Counted from the first letter of the stretch, positions 1 through 8,194 are shown. The stretch: 38,989 nucleotides of DNA from Lachnospiraceae bacterium (GCA_009774145.1 VSND01000042.1:1-38989), one strand, 5' to 3'. Numbers and translations: made by a program. The notes: generated by a model not told the origin, from the letters alone.

Positions 1-29
1 AAAGGAGAAGAAATAAGCAACTATACAGA

Positions 30-62
30 TAGGTGATGGCTCAAAACCATCGCCTATTTTTA
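30..62 (+). terminator. Intrinsic terminator at left edge
   Basis: A 10-bp hairpin (30-39 with 47-56, one G-T pair, 7-nt loop) is followed by a short T-run. It probably ends a gene lying left of the window; a frame closing with TAA at 14-16 is compatible. The following 63-283 is AT-rich and shows no gene. Confidence 0.7.
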
Positions 63-625
63 TGCCTTTTAACACATGCTCAAAATGTAGAAATTTTAAC
101 CCATATTTTATGCACAATGCACAATAAAGCTAAAATTGAATATGGTTCGGAGATAAAAAGGGCTATACATTACCAATGAGTTGCATACGTGCCAGTTATT
201 ACACTCCATCTAATGACTACATACATTCAAATATTTAAAAGTACAACAGGATAACTGTGAGTACTTTTTAAGGAGTCGAACAAATGTTTGAAAAGATGGA
301 TGGCTTTAAGCCGAAAAATTGTATGTCAGGATACGATTTTGAACTATGGGTGCAAAGTATACTGACCACACTAAAATTTGACGCAAAGCGTACAAAAGGA
401 AATGACAACGGTGTAGATATCATAGCTACACTGGACGAAAGGGGGAACCAACTAAAATATTACATACAATGTAAATTCCATAATCGACCTGTCGGAAAGA
501 CACCAGTACAAGAAGTTTACACAGGTTGTAATTATTTCGGCAATGACGGATATCCAGTAGTGATAACAAATAACCGTATGTCAAGTGAGACAAAAGCATA
601 TGCAAAGCAAATAGGTGTTGAACTA

Positions 626-654
626 TATATAAAGTGGTTAATTATTGCTTATAT
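626..654 (+). repeat. IS630 left terminal inverted repeat
   Basis: It matches the reverse complement of 1760-1788 at about 24 of 29 positions, including nine identical outer bases. The transposase stop codon (649-651) lies inside it. Confidence 0.85.
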
Positions 655-1185
655 ACATAACCTGTCAATAACCATCTGCGGAACTGTATTTACCCAGGTG
701 ATGAATTTTTGTACTGCTCTTCTGATCTCCTCACGGGAATGGAAGAAGATATTATTGATTACGGAATCCTTCAGCCATCCCCACAGTTCTTCGATTTTAT
801 TCAGATTTGGACTGTACGGCGGCAAATAGACAGGTTCCAGATACTTTCTGTTTTCTTCGAGAAAATCCTTCAGCAGATTTGCATGATGGATTCTGGCATT
901 GTCAAGAATCATAACGACCTTTTTCCCCGGATAAAGAGACCGTATTTTTTTCAGAAATCCCGGAAAGACTTCCGCATCATACTTTTTATGTTCTTCTACG
1001 TAAATGTATCCGGTTTCATAATCCAGACATCCGACCAGTTTTACTCCCTCATGTTTCCCGTATGTTGGTATGATTCGCTGTGTTCCTTTCAAAGACCATG
1101 TCTTCATAACTGCCTGATAATCCCGGATCATGGATTCGTCCTCGAACAGAATTGTGGAAATTTCATTATTCAGCAGTTTTTTTTT
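649..1185 (-). CDS. IS630 transposase, catalytic DDE frame (OrfB)
   Basis: This frame lies -1 relative to OrfA and is open from the A9 run at 1177-1185. It carries the IS630/mariner catalytic residues: the first D in FEDES, the second D in MILDNARIHHA and the E in NKIEELWGWLK. These act in cut-and-paste transposition at TA sites. An internal ATG exists at 1131, but starting there loses the first aspartate. The functional enzyme is therefore most likely an OrfA-OrfB fusion of about 350 aa made by -1 slippage on A AAA AAC. A simple one-base loss in the A-run is the alternative. Confidence 0.8.
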   Translation of the reverse strand, partial: KKKLLNNEISTILFEDESMIRDYQAVMKTWSLKGTQRIIPTYGKHEGVKLVGCLDYETGYIYVEEHKKYDAEVFPGFLKKIRSLYPGKKVVMILDNARIHHANLLKDFLEENRKYLEPVYLPPYSPNLNKIEELWGWLKDSVINNIFFHSREEIRRAVQKFITWVNTVPQMVIDRLCI

Positions 1186-1697
1186 AACTCTTCACAGACG
1201 CTTCGGAACTGTGCCTGCTTTTCCGGGTCTGCTTTGTTCAGAGTATATGTTGGTCTGGTATAACGCAGCCCCAGCCGTGCAAAAAGATCCTGCATCCCCC
1301 TGTGGCTGAAGGATACCCCAAACTCTTTCTTTACGAAAGTACATGCGAGCGGTGCAGTCCAGTTGGCAAAAATACCAGCACCTGCTTCTTCCGGAGTCCT
1401 GTTACAGACAGTAAAAACAGGTTCTTTCTCCTGTTCATCAGAAAGTTTTTTTGGTGCTCCGGGCTGTTTCATCAGAAAAAGTGCATCGAATCCCTCTTTT
1501 TTATAACGGGCAATATAATAATTGACCGTACGATGAGGAATATGAAGGATTTCTGCAATCTGTTTTCGCGGGTAACCTTCCATATAAAGGAGAATGGTAT
1601 CAAACCGTTTTTTCTGTTTTGCACGCTTCTCACCTTTCGATGCCAGAAGAAGGCGAAAATAGTCTTTTATAAGCTCATCAATGCTCTTTGTATTCAT
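1170..1697 (-). CDS. IS630 transposase, N-terminal frame (OrfA)
   Basis: Encodes about 175 aa from an ATG at 1697 preceded by GGGAGG. The N-terminal half is a helix-turn-helix DNA-binding region (RKQIAEILHIPHRTVNYYI) that recognises the element ends. It is followed by a second winged-helix-like region and the start of the RNase H fold. The frame ends with TGA just after a run of nine A residues on the coding strand (1177-1185). The catalytic part continues in the -1 frame, so OrfA alone lacks DDE residues. A longer upstream start at 1769 is possible but has no comparable ribosome binding site. Confidence 0.8.
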   Translation of the reverse strand: MNTKSIDELIKDYFRLLLASKGEKRAKQKKRFDTILLYMEGYPRKQIAEILHIPHRTVNYYIARYKKEGFDALFLMKQPGAPKKLSDEQEKEPVFTVCNRTPEEAGAGIFANWTAPLACTFVKKEFGVSFSHRGMQDLFARLGLRYTRPTYTLNKADPEKQAQFRSVCEELKKNC

Positions 1698-1759
1698 TCG
1701 TATATTACCTCCCGAATCTACTCTAAAGGTATTATACATGATTATAAGGAAAAGGGAAA

Positions 1760-1788
1760 TATATGACAATAAATAATCGCTTTATATA
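1760..1788 (-). repeat. IS630 right terminal inverted repeat
   Basis: Partner of 626-654. The outermost nine bases are identical, and it is followed directly by the TA duplication at 1789-1790. Confidence 0.85.
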
Positions 1789-2095
1789 TAATAACTGAAT
1801 ACCAATTAAACGAGCTTTCGCTTCTACTTAAGACCGGTAAAATAGTCAATGAAAATTATACAGGTTTAATGGGTATCATACTTGGTAAGCTAACAAGGAG
1901 ACTGGATTTATTTGAAAAAGCTGTCAAAGCATATAACAAAGAACCCATTAAAAATGTTGAAACAACTGATAAAGAAAAACTCAAAAATGAGTTGATAAAT
2001 ACATTTGATCAAGTCGATCTTCTTTTACAAGAATCAGCAGAACTACAAATGAGATCAAATGCATGTCAGCAACAGGCAATGTCTTTACAAAAAGA

Positions 2096-3341
2096 GGCTC
2101 TTCTTAGAAACCTCAACTGTCTTTAGCTCAAAAGTCTCCGACCATGTGTTAGGAGGTCTAACCATGGCAGATTTGTATGAACAATTATTAAGCAGCATTG
2201 ACACTCTGACACCAGAACAAATTGCAGAACTTACGTCAATTTTAAATGCAAAACAGCCGAAATCGGAAAGAGTCAAAGAAGAAACACAATCAGACGGGAA
2301 ACAGCCATGCGTACATTGTGGAAGTATCAATACAAAGAAACATGGGAAAGTAAGTGGCAGACAGAGATTTTTATGCAAAGATTGCGGAAAGACTTTCAAC
2401 TCATCAACGGGAGCAATTACAAGTGGCTCAAGGCTTTCTGTGGGACAATGGAAGGAATTGTTGCGTGGTGTTGTGGACAACCTTCCAATAAGTAAGATAG
2501 CTCAAAATGCAGGTATAGCCGAATCTTCTGCATGGATAAACAAACAAAAGATTTGTTGTGCCCTCATGATATTATATGGAGAACAGGACAGGTTTATTGA
2601 TATCGCAGAATGTGACGAGTATTATGCACCTGTATCATTCAAAGGAAAACGAGATCCAGAGTTTTTCGTATATACATTGGGGAGACTGCCAAGACACCAT
2701 ATGAATTATTACGAGAAAATAGACTGGCTTATGAAAGCAGATTTATATGACAAACTTTTACAAGATGAACCGGAGAAATTAGAAGAACTGCTAAGTAACA
2801 GTGGCGCATACCTAAGAGGTATCAGCAGAGACCAGACTTGTATATTAACCTGTCAAGACCGTAGCGGAAATTTGTACATGAATCCGACTTGTATAGGAAG
2901 ATTAGAAACAAATGATGTAAATAAAAACTTACATGGTAGATTTGAAAAAGACGCAATTCTTGTAACAGACAGTCATAGTGCATATCCAAGCTTTGCGTAT
3001 AGGGAAAAAATACAATTAGAGCAAATAGAGGCAGACAAACATGCCAAGGGAGCATTTAACTTAGGCCGTGTAAATGCGTTGCACTCCGATATAGCAAAGT
3101 ACTGGCCAAAGCAAGAAGAAAGAATACCATCAACAAAGTACATGGATTTAAGTTTAATGCTTATGTGGTGGTTAAGAAAGCATAAAGACCTTACAACAAA
3201 TGAAAAAGTAGAAAAGTTATATGAGATTATTCAAGACCAGCATATAACCGTAGATACACTATATGAGAAAATAAAGAGCAGAGAACTGCAATTAAATACA
3301 AAGGGATATTTTCCGAACAAGGTTTAAAGGCTTGTAGAGCC
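2096..3341 (+). mobile_element. IS1595-type element, boundaries tentative
   Basis: A full-length IS1595-type transposase gene is present. Possible ends are GGCTCT at 2096 and its reverse complement AGAGCC at 3336-3341, each followed inwards by an AAACCT block at slightly different spacing. No 8-bp target duplication matches at these limits, so the boundaries are uncertain. If the left end is right, the element starts inside the last codons of the Mrr-like gene. Confidence 0.4.
2164..3327 (+). CDS. IS1595-family (ISXO2-like) transposase
   Basis: Encodes 387 aa from an ATG with a strong AGGAGG site. The upstream in-frame ATG at 2059 lies inside the previous gene and is unlikely. The N-terminus has a four-cysteine zinc ribbon (CVHCGS and CKDCGK, about residues 46-70), then a helix-turn-helix (ISKIAQNAGIAESSAWINK). 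The ISXO2-like DDE region contains AECDEYYAPVSFKGK, ILVTDSHSAYPSF and the NLGRVNALHSDIAKYW segment typical of the family. An unusual insertion of about 50 residues (LGRLPRHHMNYYEKIDWLM onwards) lies after the first catalytic aspartate. The protein appears intact. It mobilises its own element and has no visible cargo. Confidence 0.8.
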   Translation: MADLYEQLLSSIDTLTPEQIAELTSILNAKQPKSERVKEETQSDGKQPCVHCGSINTKKHGKVSGRQRFLCKDCGKTFNSSTGAITSGSRLSVGQWKELLRGVVDNLPISKIAQNAGIAESSAWINKQKICCALMILYGEQDRFIDIAECDEYYAPVSFKGKRDPEFFVYTLGRLPRHHMNYYEKIDWLMKADLYDKLLQDEPEKLEELLSNSGAYLRGISRDQTCILTCQDRSGNLYMNPTCIGRLETNDVNKNLHGRFEKDAILVTDSHSAYPSFAYREKIQLEQIEADKHAKGAFNLGRVNALHSDIAKYWPKQEERIPSTKYMDLSLMLMWWLRKHKDLTTNEKVEKLYEIIQDQHITVDTLYEKIKSRELQLNTKGYFPNKV

Positions 3342-3388
3342 AAACTAAAAGGCACCCCATAGTTGAGGGTGTCTTTTAGTTTGTTCAT
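3341..3388 (+). terminator. Long hairpin after the IS1595-type transposase
   Basis: A 17-bp stem (3341-3357 with 3367-3383, one G-T pair, 9-nt loop) forms a terminator-like structure, T-rich on its 3' arm. It may insulate the element or end transposase transcription. Confidence 0.65.
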
Positions 3389-3487
3389 TTTCAAAGTGTA
3401 AATATTCATTTCCTGTATAAATATAAGCGGTCTAGGTTGGAAATAGGAAGTAGCAACAAATAAACGAATTGGGAGATAAAAAAAGAT

Positions 3488-3598
3488 TGGATAGAACTTC
3501 AGGAAAATATGTTTTATGTTATTAATATTTTGCAAAATCTGGAAGCAATGTCAACAGACAGAGAAAAAGACAGCCATATTATGAAGATGTTTGAGTAA
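3488..3598 (+). pseudogene. Short ORF remnant, possible antitoxin fragment
   Basis: An open stretch ends WIELQENMFYVINILQ... and stops at 3596-3598, three bases before the PIN-like remnant. It has no clear start and is too short for a family assignment. Its position just upstream of a toxin remnant suggests the tail of the cognate antitoxin, an inference from context only. Confidence 0.25.
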
Positions 3599-3600
3599 TC

Positions 3601-3723
3601 ATGATAAAGTGTGCTGAACGGGAAATTATTGGATATTCAGCAGTACATAGCATTTCTGATTTGTTCTACATGTCGGTAAATACGATTCAGGAAAAGCGGA
3701 TGAAGAGTTCCTTCTTGACGTAA
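3601..3723 (+). pseudogene. PIN-domain (VapC-like) toxin remnant
   Basis: A 40-codon frame contains CAEREIIGYSAVHSISDLFYM. This resembles the second helix and strand of clostridial PIN-domain toxins (pattern C-A-E-x-x-x-x-G-Y-x-x-x-H-x-I-x-x-x-F-Y). The first 25 or so residues with the catalytic DTN motif are missing and the frame stops early, so the RNase fold cannot form. It is a decayed type II toxin gene. No function should be expected. Confidence 0.45.
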
Positions 3724-3815
3724 ATATGAAATCGCACTAAAATATTCTTTAAGAAAGAGCAAATTCAGACATCTGAATTTTTGGTCAGGAAAGGAAACGA
3801 AAGGAGAAGAGCGAG

Positions 3816-4436
3816 ATGAGCAGAATTATTACGATCAGCCGTGAATTTGGCAGTGGGGGCAGGGAGCTGGGGAAAAGGCTCGCAGATTCGCTGGGGGTTG
3901 ATTATTATGACCGTGAGATTATCACTGCGATCGCAGAACAGACGGGTCTTGGTGAAAACTATGTGGAACAGATACTGGAAAGCCATGCATGGAAGAAAAT
4001 TCCGTTAAATTTCAGACATTCTTTTGCGAATATTGACAGGCTCGAGCCGACACAGGCCGGTTTTCTGATTGAACAGAAACGTGTGATCGAAAAAATCGCG
4101 AAAACAGGAAAGGACTGCGTGATTGTTGGGCGGAATGCAGATATCCTGCTTTCTGATGAAAAACCGTTCAACATGTTTGTATTTGCCGGAATGGATGCCA
4201 GGATCCGCCGCTGTATGGACCGGGCTGAAACGGGAGAGCATATGTCTCTGGAGAAGATGGAACAGAATATTCTCCGCATTGATAAAAGCCGCGCCGAAAT
4301 CCGGGAGGCACTTTCCGGAAGCAGATGGGGGGAAGTCGGAACATATCATCTGATGATCAATACAACGGACTGGAAGATCAAAGAATTAACACCCGTGGTT
4401 GCAGAGTTTGTTACCCGGTGGTTTGAGAAAAAATAG
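3816..4436 (+). CDS. Cytidylate kinase-like family protein
   Basis: Encodes 206 aa with a close AAAGGAG site. The N-terminus SREFGSGGRELGKRLA is the P-loop variant of the cytidylate-kinase-like (AAK) family. The downstream YDREIITAIAEQTGL and IVGRNADILL segments, and the late R-x-x-D-K-x-R (LRIDKSRAEIRE) lid region, also fit. Canonical CMP kinase phosphorylates CMP or dCMP with ATP; members of this shorter family are common second copies in clostridia and their substrate is uncertain. The gene stands alone: a terminator follows and the next gene is convergent. Confidence 0.85.
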   Translation: MSRIITISREFGSGGRELGKRLADSLGVDYYDREIITAIAEQTGLGENYVEQILESHAWKKIPLNFRHSFANIDRLEPTQAGFLIEQKRVIEKIAKTGKDCVIVGRNADILLSDEKPFNMFVFAGMDARIRRCMDRAETGEHMSLEKMEQNILRIDKSRAEIREALSGSRWGEVGTYHLMINTTDWKIKELTPVVAEFVTRWFEKK

Positions 4437-4450
4437 ATGCATCCAATACA

Positions 4451-4496
4451 GAAGCAGTTACCGGTGAATTTCCGGTAACTGCTTCTGGTCTATGTT
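4451..4496. terminator. Terminator between convergent genes
   Basis: A perfect 14-bp stem (4451-4464 with 4472-4485, 7-nt loop), with a T-run slightly downstream on the plus strand. It separates the kinase-like gene from the convergent AAA-ATPase gene. Confidence 0.75.
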
Positions 4497-6199
4497 TTTG
4501 CCATTTTTACCATGCAGGTATTTCTGCGGCATGCAATACCATATTTTAAGATCGTGGACATATCGTCTTCGATGAGCTGGTCTGCGTAGTTCTTTTCTTC
4601 GATCTGTTTCAGTGCCTGCCGGCAGGCCGTTTCCAGATTTCGGCTTTCAGAATATTTGATCTCAATCACAATTCCGACAGAGATGGAGTGGATGCGTATC
4701 AAAATGTCGCTGTAGCCTTTGCCGGATTCTGCGTTGGAGGAGAGGATCCAGTCTCCCCGATGGCTCAGAAGTCCCAGCAGGATGCCATGATAGAAATTTT
4801 CCTTTTTTTCCTTCCGCACGGCAGTATCGCGGATACTGATGGTTTTCTTCAGATAAGAAGAGAACATGCGTTCGGCAGCGGCGGGATCTCCGGAAGAAAA
4901 AGCTTCACAGAAAGCGTCCAGCACAGGTGCATCCTTTCTGGCTTCTTCCTGAAACCAGGACAGGATCTGTTCCGTAAAGATCGTCCGGATTTCCTGATTG
5001 GGAATCACCAGTTCATAAGTATTCAGAGCAGTCTCTCTTTTTTTCGTCAGATAGCCGGTGGTGAAGAGGACGCTCCACAGGTGATCCGTGCTGTCATACA
5101 GCTCCCGGTACGTCAGTTCCTCGCTGATCTTTTTTGTGACAGACAGGCCGTTTACCAGTTGATCCAGATCCTCCATCGTCTGGCTCGTGGCTTTCTGGAG
5201 AAGGGTCCGGAGGATGGCGTTGCCGCTGGAATTCATCCAGAAGGCTCTGGGCCGAGCCTCCGGGTCGGAACGGAGCTGGTATACATAGTTGATGACATCC
5301 CAGGGACAGTAGACATCGGTATTTCCAAAACGGTAGCCGTCGTACCATTCTTTCATCAGGCTGTATGTTCCTTCCAGCCCATAAGACTCCAGCATGGCTT
5401 TTACTTCCGCATCGGAAAAGCCAAAATGTTCGTCGAATTGTGTACTGGTGACGGATATGACATTAAAATTATTAAGTCCGGTGAAGATGCTTTCCTTTGC
5501 TACCCGCAGGCATCCGGTCAGTACGGCGAAAAACAGATGTTCGTTTGTCTTTAATGCCTGCCCGAACAGACTGCGGATCAGATCAATCATTTCTTCGTAA
5601 TATCCGTACTGATTTGCTTTATCCAAAGGAACGTCGTATTCATCTATAAGGAGGATCACCTTTTGGCCGTAATGTTGCCGGAGAAGCCGCGACAGGAGCC
5701 GGAGGCTTTTCCTGATCTGGCCTTCTTTGGCGGAATCTTTCTGTATACGTTCAGAACAGCTCCGGATCAGATACTGATACTCTTTTTTATCCTCTTCGGA
5801 GAGCTGACTGCTGTCTGAAAGACACCGGAAACGGCGTGCTTCCTCCTGGATCTCATAATGCAGCATGGACAGAGCGCCTTCATAATCTCTGGCTTCCACT
5901 CCCTTCAGCGTAATGGAGATTACCGGGAATTTTCCCATGTATTTTTCGCAGAGCTCTTTTTCTTCGGAGATGGCAAGGCCGTCGAACAGCTTTGGATTAC
6001 AGCCAAAGGAAAAGAAATATTTGAGCATGCTCATGTTCAGGGATTTGCCAAATCGTCTGGGGCGGGTAAAAAGGTTCACTTCACTCCAGTTGTTTAACAG
6101 TTCCGTGATCATTCCTGTTTTATCCACATAGTAGAAACCTTCTGTACGCATTTTTTCAAAATCTTCGATGCCTATGGGCATTTTTACAACAGTTTTCAA
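4490..6199 (-). CDS. AAA-ATPase-like / PD-(D/E)XK nuclease-domain protein
   Basis: Encodes 569 aa with a TTG start at 6199 behind GGAGGGAG. Residues about 5-330 form the AAA-ATPase-like domain (PF09820 type): KMPIGIEDFEKMRTEGFYYVDKT, a Walker-A variant in RPRRFGKSLNMSML, and a Walker B in VILLIDEYDVPLD. The C-terminal 110 residues form a PDDEXK_9-type nuclease fold, with the D of GKGYSDILIR and the E-x-K of VIEIKYSES. Such proteins are amplified in gut Firmicutes and Bacteroidetes. Their role is unproven; suggestions include nucleic-acid processing or defence. It is monocistronic here, and all motifs look intact. Confidence 0.88.
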   Translation of the reverse strand: MKTVVKMPIGIEDFEKMRTEGFYYVDKTGMITELLNNWSEVNLFTRPRRFGKSLNMSMLKYFFSFGCNPKLFDGLAISEEKELCEKYMGKFPVISITLKGVEARDYEGALSMLHYEIQEEARRFRCLSDSSQLSEEDKKEYQYLIRSCSERIQKDSAKEGQIRKSLRLLSRLLRQHYGQKVILLIDEYDVPLDKANQYGYYEEMIDLIRSLFGQALKTNEHLFFAVLTGCLRVAKESIFTGLNNFNVISVTSTQFDEHFGFSDAEVKAMLESYGLEGTYSLMKEWYDGYRFGNTDVYCPWDVINYVYQLRSDPEARPRAFWMNSSGNAILRTLLQKATSQTMEDLDQLVNGLSVTKKISEELTYRELYDSTDHLWSVLFTTGYLTKKRETALNTYELVIPNQEIRTIFTEQILSWFQEEARKDAPVLDAFCEAFSSGDPAAAERMFSSYLKKTISIRDTAVRKEKKENFYHGILLGLLSHRGDWILSSNAESGKGYSDILIRIHSISVGIVIEIKYSESRNLETACRQALKQIEEKNYADQLIEDDMSTILKYGIACRRNTCMVKMAKT

Positions 6200-6297
6200 A
6201 TTTTCTCCCTCCTTTTCCCTCCGGCGCTCTTTACTGACTTTATTTTATCACAGAGACAAAAAACCTGCATGCCATATTTTGATCGGCCGTTTAGATT

Positions 6298-7017
6298 TCA
6301 GAGGCTGCTGCGTCCTTCCACATAGATAACCTCTCCTGTTTCAATACAGTAGGCGGCCAGTTTCCCTCCGTAGACGCAGCCGCAGTCGATGGCGATGTGC
6401 CCATTGCCTATATAGACTTCTGCCTGCTCATCTTCCCGGATGCAGGGAGTCGGCGTATGCCCGGTGATCACGAAGGTATCCGGATCGCTGTAATATCTTT
6501 TTGTGTAATCAGTGCGTGTACAGATCAGTTCCAGCGGGTGGTAGTTCTTCAGAGGTTTGTCCTCCCGGAAGCCTTCGATTCCGGCATGCACCAGGAGAAA
6601 GGTTTTACCGCTGTCTTTGATGACATGGTAAAAGCCGGCATTTTCCAGAAACGTGCAGATCGCGGTTCGTTCCCCGGGAGACAGATGCATGTACTGTTTT
6701 GCCGTAGTGATCCCTCCGTCCTTCAGCCAGGTCTGAAAATCCCAGATGTCCTCCGGATCGCATGCTGCCAGATTCTTCTCAGTCAGGTTCAGCCCGTTCT
6801 TTCCCAGAAAATAACAGAACAGGAAATCGTGATTTCCCAGTAAATACGTCATGTTCTTTCTGTGTATCAGATCCTGCATCACTTTGATGGGCGCAGGACC
6901 TTTGTCCACAGCGTCGCCCAGAATATACAGGTGGTCGTTTTCAGACAGACAGAGCTGATGGAGCAGCGCCATATACTCCCGGTAGCATCCGTGAATGTCC
7001 GAAATTACATATTTCAT
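6298..7017 (-). CDS. Calcineurin-type metallophosphoesterase (PPP/ApaH-like)
   Basis: Encodes 239 aa, near full length for this family, with a CAGGAG site. The metal-binding signature is complete: DIHG (D7, H9), GDAVDKGP (D35), GNHD (N62, H63), LLVHAG and GHTPT. This arrangement is shared by bacterial PPP-type protein phosphatases and symmetrical diadenosine tetraphosphatases; the sequence alone does not decide between them. It is probably cytosolic, with no signal peptide. It stands alone, 98 bp upstream of the AAA-ATPase gene on the same strand. Confidence 0.88.
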   Translation of the reverse strand: MKYVISDIHGCYREYMALLHQLCLSENDHLYILGDAVDKGPAPIKVMQDLIHRKNMTYLLGNHDFLFCYFLGKNGLNLTEKNLAACDPEDIWDFQTWLKDGGITTAKQYMHLSPGERTAICTFLENAGFYHVIKDSGKTFLLVHAGIEGFREDKPLKNYHPLELICTRTDYTKRYYSDPDTFVITGHTPTPCIREDEQAEVYIGNGHIAIDCGCVYGGKLAAYCIETGEVIYVEGRSSL

Positions 7018-7149
7018 AGCGGTTTTCTCCTGTTTTCAGATGTACATATAAAGTATAATCCGGTATGTAAAAGCCGTCAAGCAATGGTACAGTTTATCTG
7101 GCGGCAGCAGGGAGAGCGGAGGAAGAATGTCGCATCAGAGAGGAGGGCT

Positions 7150-7345
7150 GTCTGGTCCAAAGTTTTGGTGCGGCATTTGTTCCTTTGTATATTCTCTGCC
7201 GGGTGACTTCACACAGCCACGCACAAAGCGGTCGTTGCCGAGCGGACGAAACGAGATAAATCTGGGGGCATCTTCTCCAAAGGTTTCGCTTTTTCGCTCA
7301 TAGCCTTTCGCCCACATCAGAAGCAGAAATTCTTCACAGATTGGG
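7150..7345 (-). pseudogene. Relaxase (mobilisation nuclease) remnant
   Basis: A minus-strand frame reads FLLLMWAKGYERK, then PRFISFRPLGNDRFVRG and GREYTKEQ. These match in order a segment conserved after the catalytic domain of MobA/VirD2-type relaxases of clostridial mobilisable elements (gYE.k.g..isfk..g..RF.R...LG..Yt.e.i). The remaining relaxase, including the HUH motif, is missing. The rest of the open frame (to 7569) does not look like protein. It marks a decayed plasmid or ICE insertion. The whole gap 7018-7639 holds only this remnant and a promoter. Confidence 0.4.
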
Positions 7346-7563
7346 GATGCTTTGTTCTTTTTGACAGCCCGGTAAAGGATCGTCCGAATAACTCCTGTAA
7401 TATTCAGTCTGCAGGCAATTAAAAAAGCGTTGCATCCCAAGGGTCCACAATCATGGTTGCTTACTAAGTATTTTTTTACTGTAATGTTGTTTCTCCCGTT
7501 TCTCAATTTGTAACTCCCTTTTCGGATTTTTGTACCCACTGAAAACGAGCCTGCAAATATACA

Positions 7564-7592
7564 TTGCAAGTAGCAGACACATATGCTATAAC
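7564..7592 (+). promoter_or_regulatory. Promoter for the 7640 gene
   Basis: TTGCAA (7564-7569), a 17-bp spacer and TATAAC (7587-7592) with an extended TG one base upstream. It lies about 48 nt before the GTG start. Confidence 0.6.
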
Positions 7593-7639
7593 TAAATATA
7601 TAAACTCGAATTTGCGGAAAATAAAAGGAGAGATGGCTT

Positions 7640-8143
7640 GTGAAACCTGAAATTATTCCTAAACAAGAAACGGTTCCCTCATTTGATCCGAATGCGGTCG
7701 CAGTAAAATATATTGATTATTTTAATTCCAGAGTAGCATACACCGAAGATGAAATTACACCGAAGATCGTCTCTAAAATATTAAAGGAAGTTTATAAAGG
7801 TATCAATGTCTGTTTGTTTTTAGACCCTGACGGAGAAAGCGACTGGATGGAAGTGCTCTCAGATGGGGAATGGCTGTATTTGGGCCGCTTCAGGTTTTAC
7901 GAAAATGGCAAGAAGGACGAATATATTTTTTCATACAATCCAGATTACGCTTCTACGGATGCGCAGATAGTGGAATTTGATTATTCTGACAAGAGTGTAT
8001 GGACAGAACTTCTGAGCGGCGGTCAGTCCCTGATTCCAAAAATTCATGCTATCTCGGATATGGAAAGTGGGATGAAAGCAGTGGAGTTTTTTATTCGGAC
8101 AGGAGAGCTTTATCCGGGAATCGATTGGGTACAGGAGCAGTAA
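7640..8143 (+). CDS. Imm1-like orphan protein, function unknown
   Basis: Encodes 167 aa from a GTG at 7640. The AAGGAG at 7624-7630 fits this start; the ATG at 7633 opens a frame that stops after five codons. It is a soluble, acidic protein without membrane segments. A central strand-rich region (WMEVLSDGEWLYLGRFRFYE, then YIFSYNPDY) and the closing pattern A-V-E-F-F-x-x-T-G-x-x-x-x-x-I-D-W resemble Imm1-type immunity proteins of contact-toxin systems. No toxin gene is adjacent, so it would be an orphan immunity gene. That assignment is an inference from weak pattern similarity. Confidence 0.55.
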   Translation: MKPEIIPKQETVPSFDPNAVAVKYIDYFNSRVAYTEDEITPKIVSKILKEVYKGINVCLFLDPDGESDWMEVLSDGEWLYLGRFRFYENGKKDEYIFSYNPDYASTDAQIVEFDYSDKSVWTELLSGGQSLIPKIHAISDMESGMKAVEFFIRTGELYPGIDWVQEQ

Positions 8144-8194
8144 CTCAGCACTGCTGTATGTGATACCGTTTCATTGATTTGTGAGGAGAAAGCC

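Larger units (their letters stand above)
626..1788 (-). mobile_element. IS630-family insertion sequence (1163 bp)
   Basis: The element has about 29-bp imperfect terminal inverted repeats beginning TATATAAAG at both ends. It is flanked by a duplicated TA (624-625 and 1789-1790), the target duplication expected of IS630/Tc1-mariner elements. It carries a transposase in two overlapping frames on the minus strand. Deleting the element plus one TA restores the interrupted nuclease frame exactly, which fixes both boundaries. It looks recent and structurally complete. Confidence 0.92.
284..2126 (+). pseudogene. Mrr-type restriction endonuclease-like gene, interrupted by IS630
   Basis: The reading frame starts at 284 behind an AAGGAG site and runs to codon 114 (ending at 625), where a 1163-bp IS630 element begins. 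It resumes in the same frame at 1791 and stops at 2126. Joined, the two parts give a 225-aa protein. Residues about 15-115 match the Mrr catalytic fold: a conserved GVDII aspartate, the Q-C-K of YYIQCKF in the second catalytic motif, a VQEVYTG helix and the closing GVEL strand. The C-terminal 110 residues are helical and charged, without a recognised domain. Mrr-type enzymes cut modified or foreign DNA; the gene is now broken. The last ten or so codons may come from the left end of the neighbouring IS1595-type element, so even the ancestral C-terminus may be altered. Confidence 0.8.

Noticed and set aside
709..1766. Plus-strand ORFs opposite the IS630 transposase
   Set aside because: They are antisense shadows of the DDE transposase frames.
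7135..7569. A 144-aa minus-strand gene
   Set aside because: Only about 65 codons resemble a protein (relaxase fragment); the rest does not, and no ribosome binding site is present.
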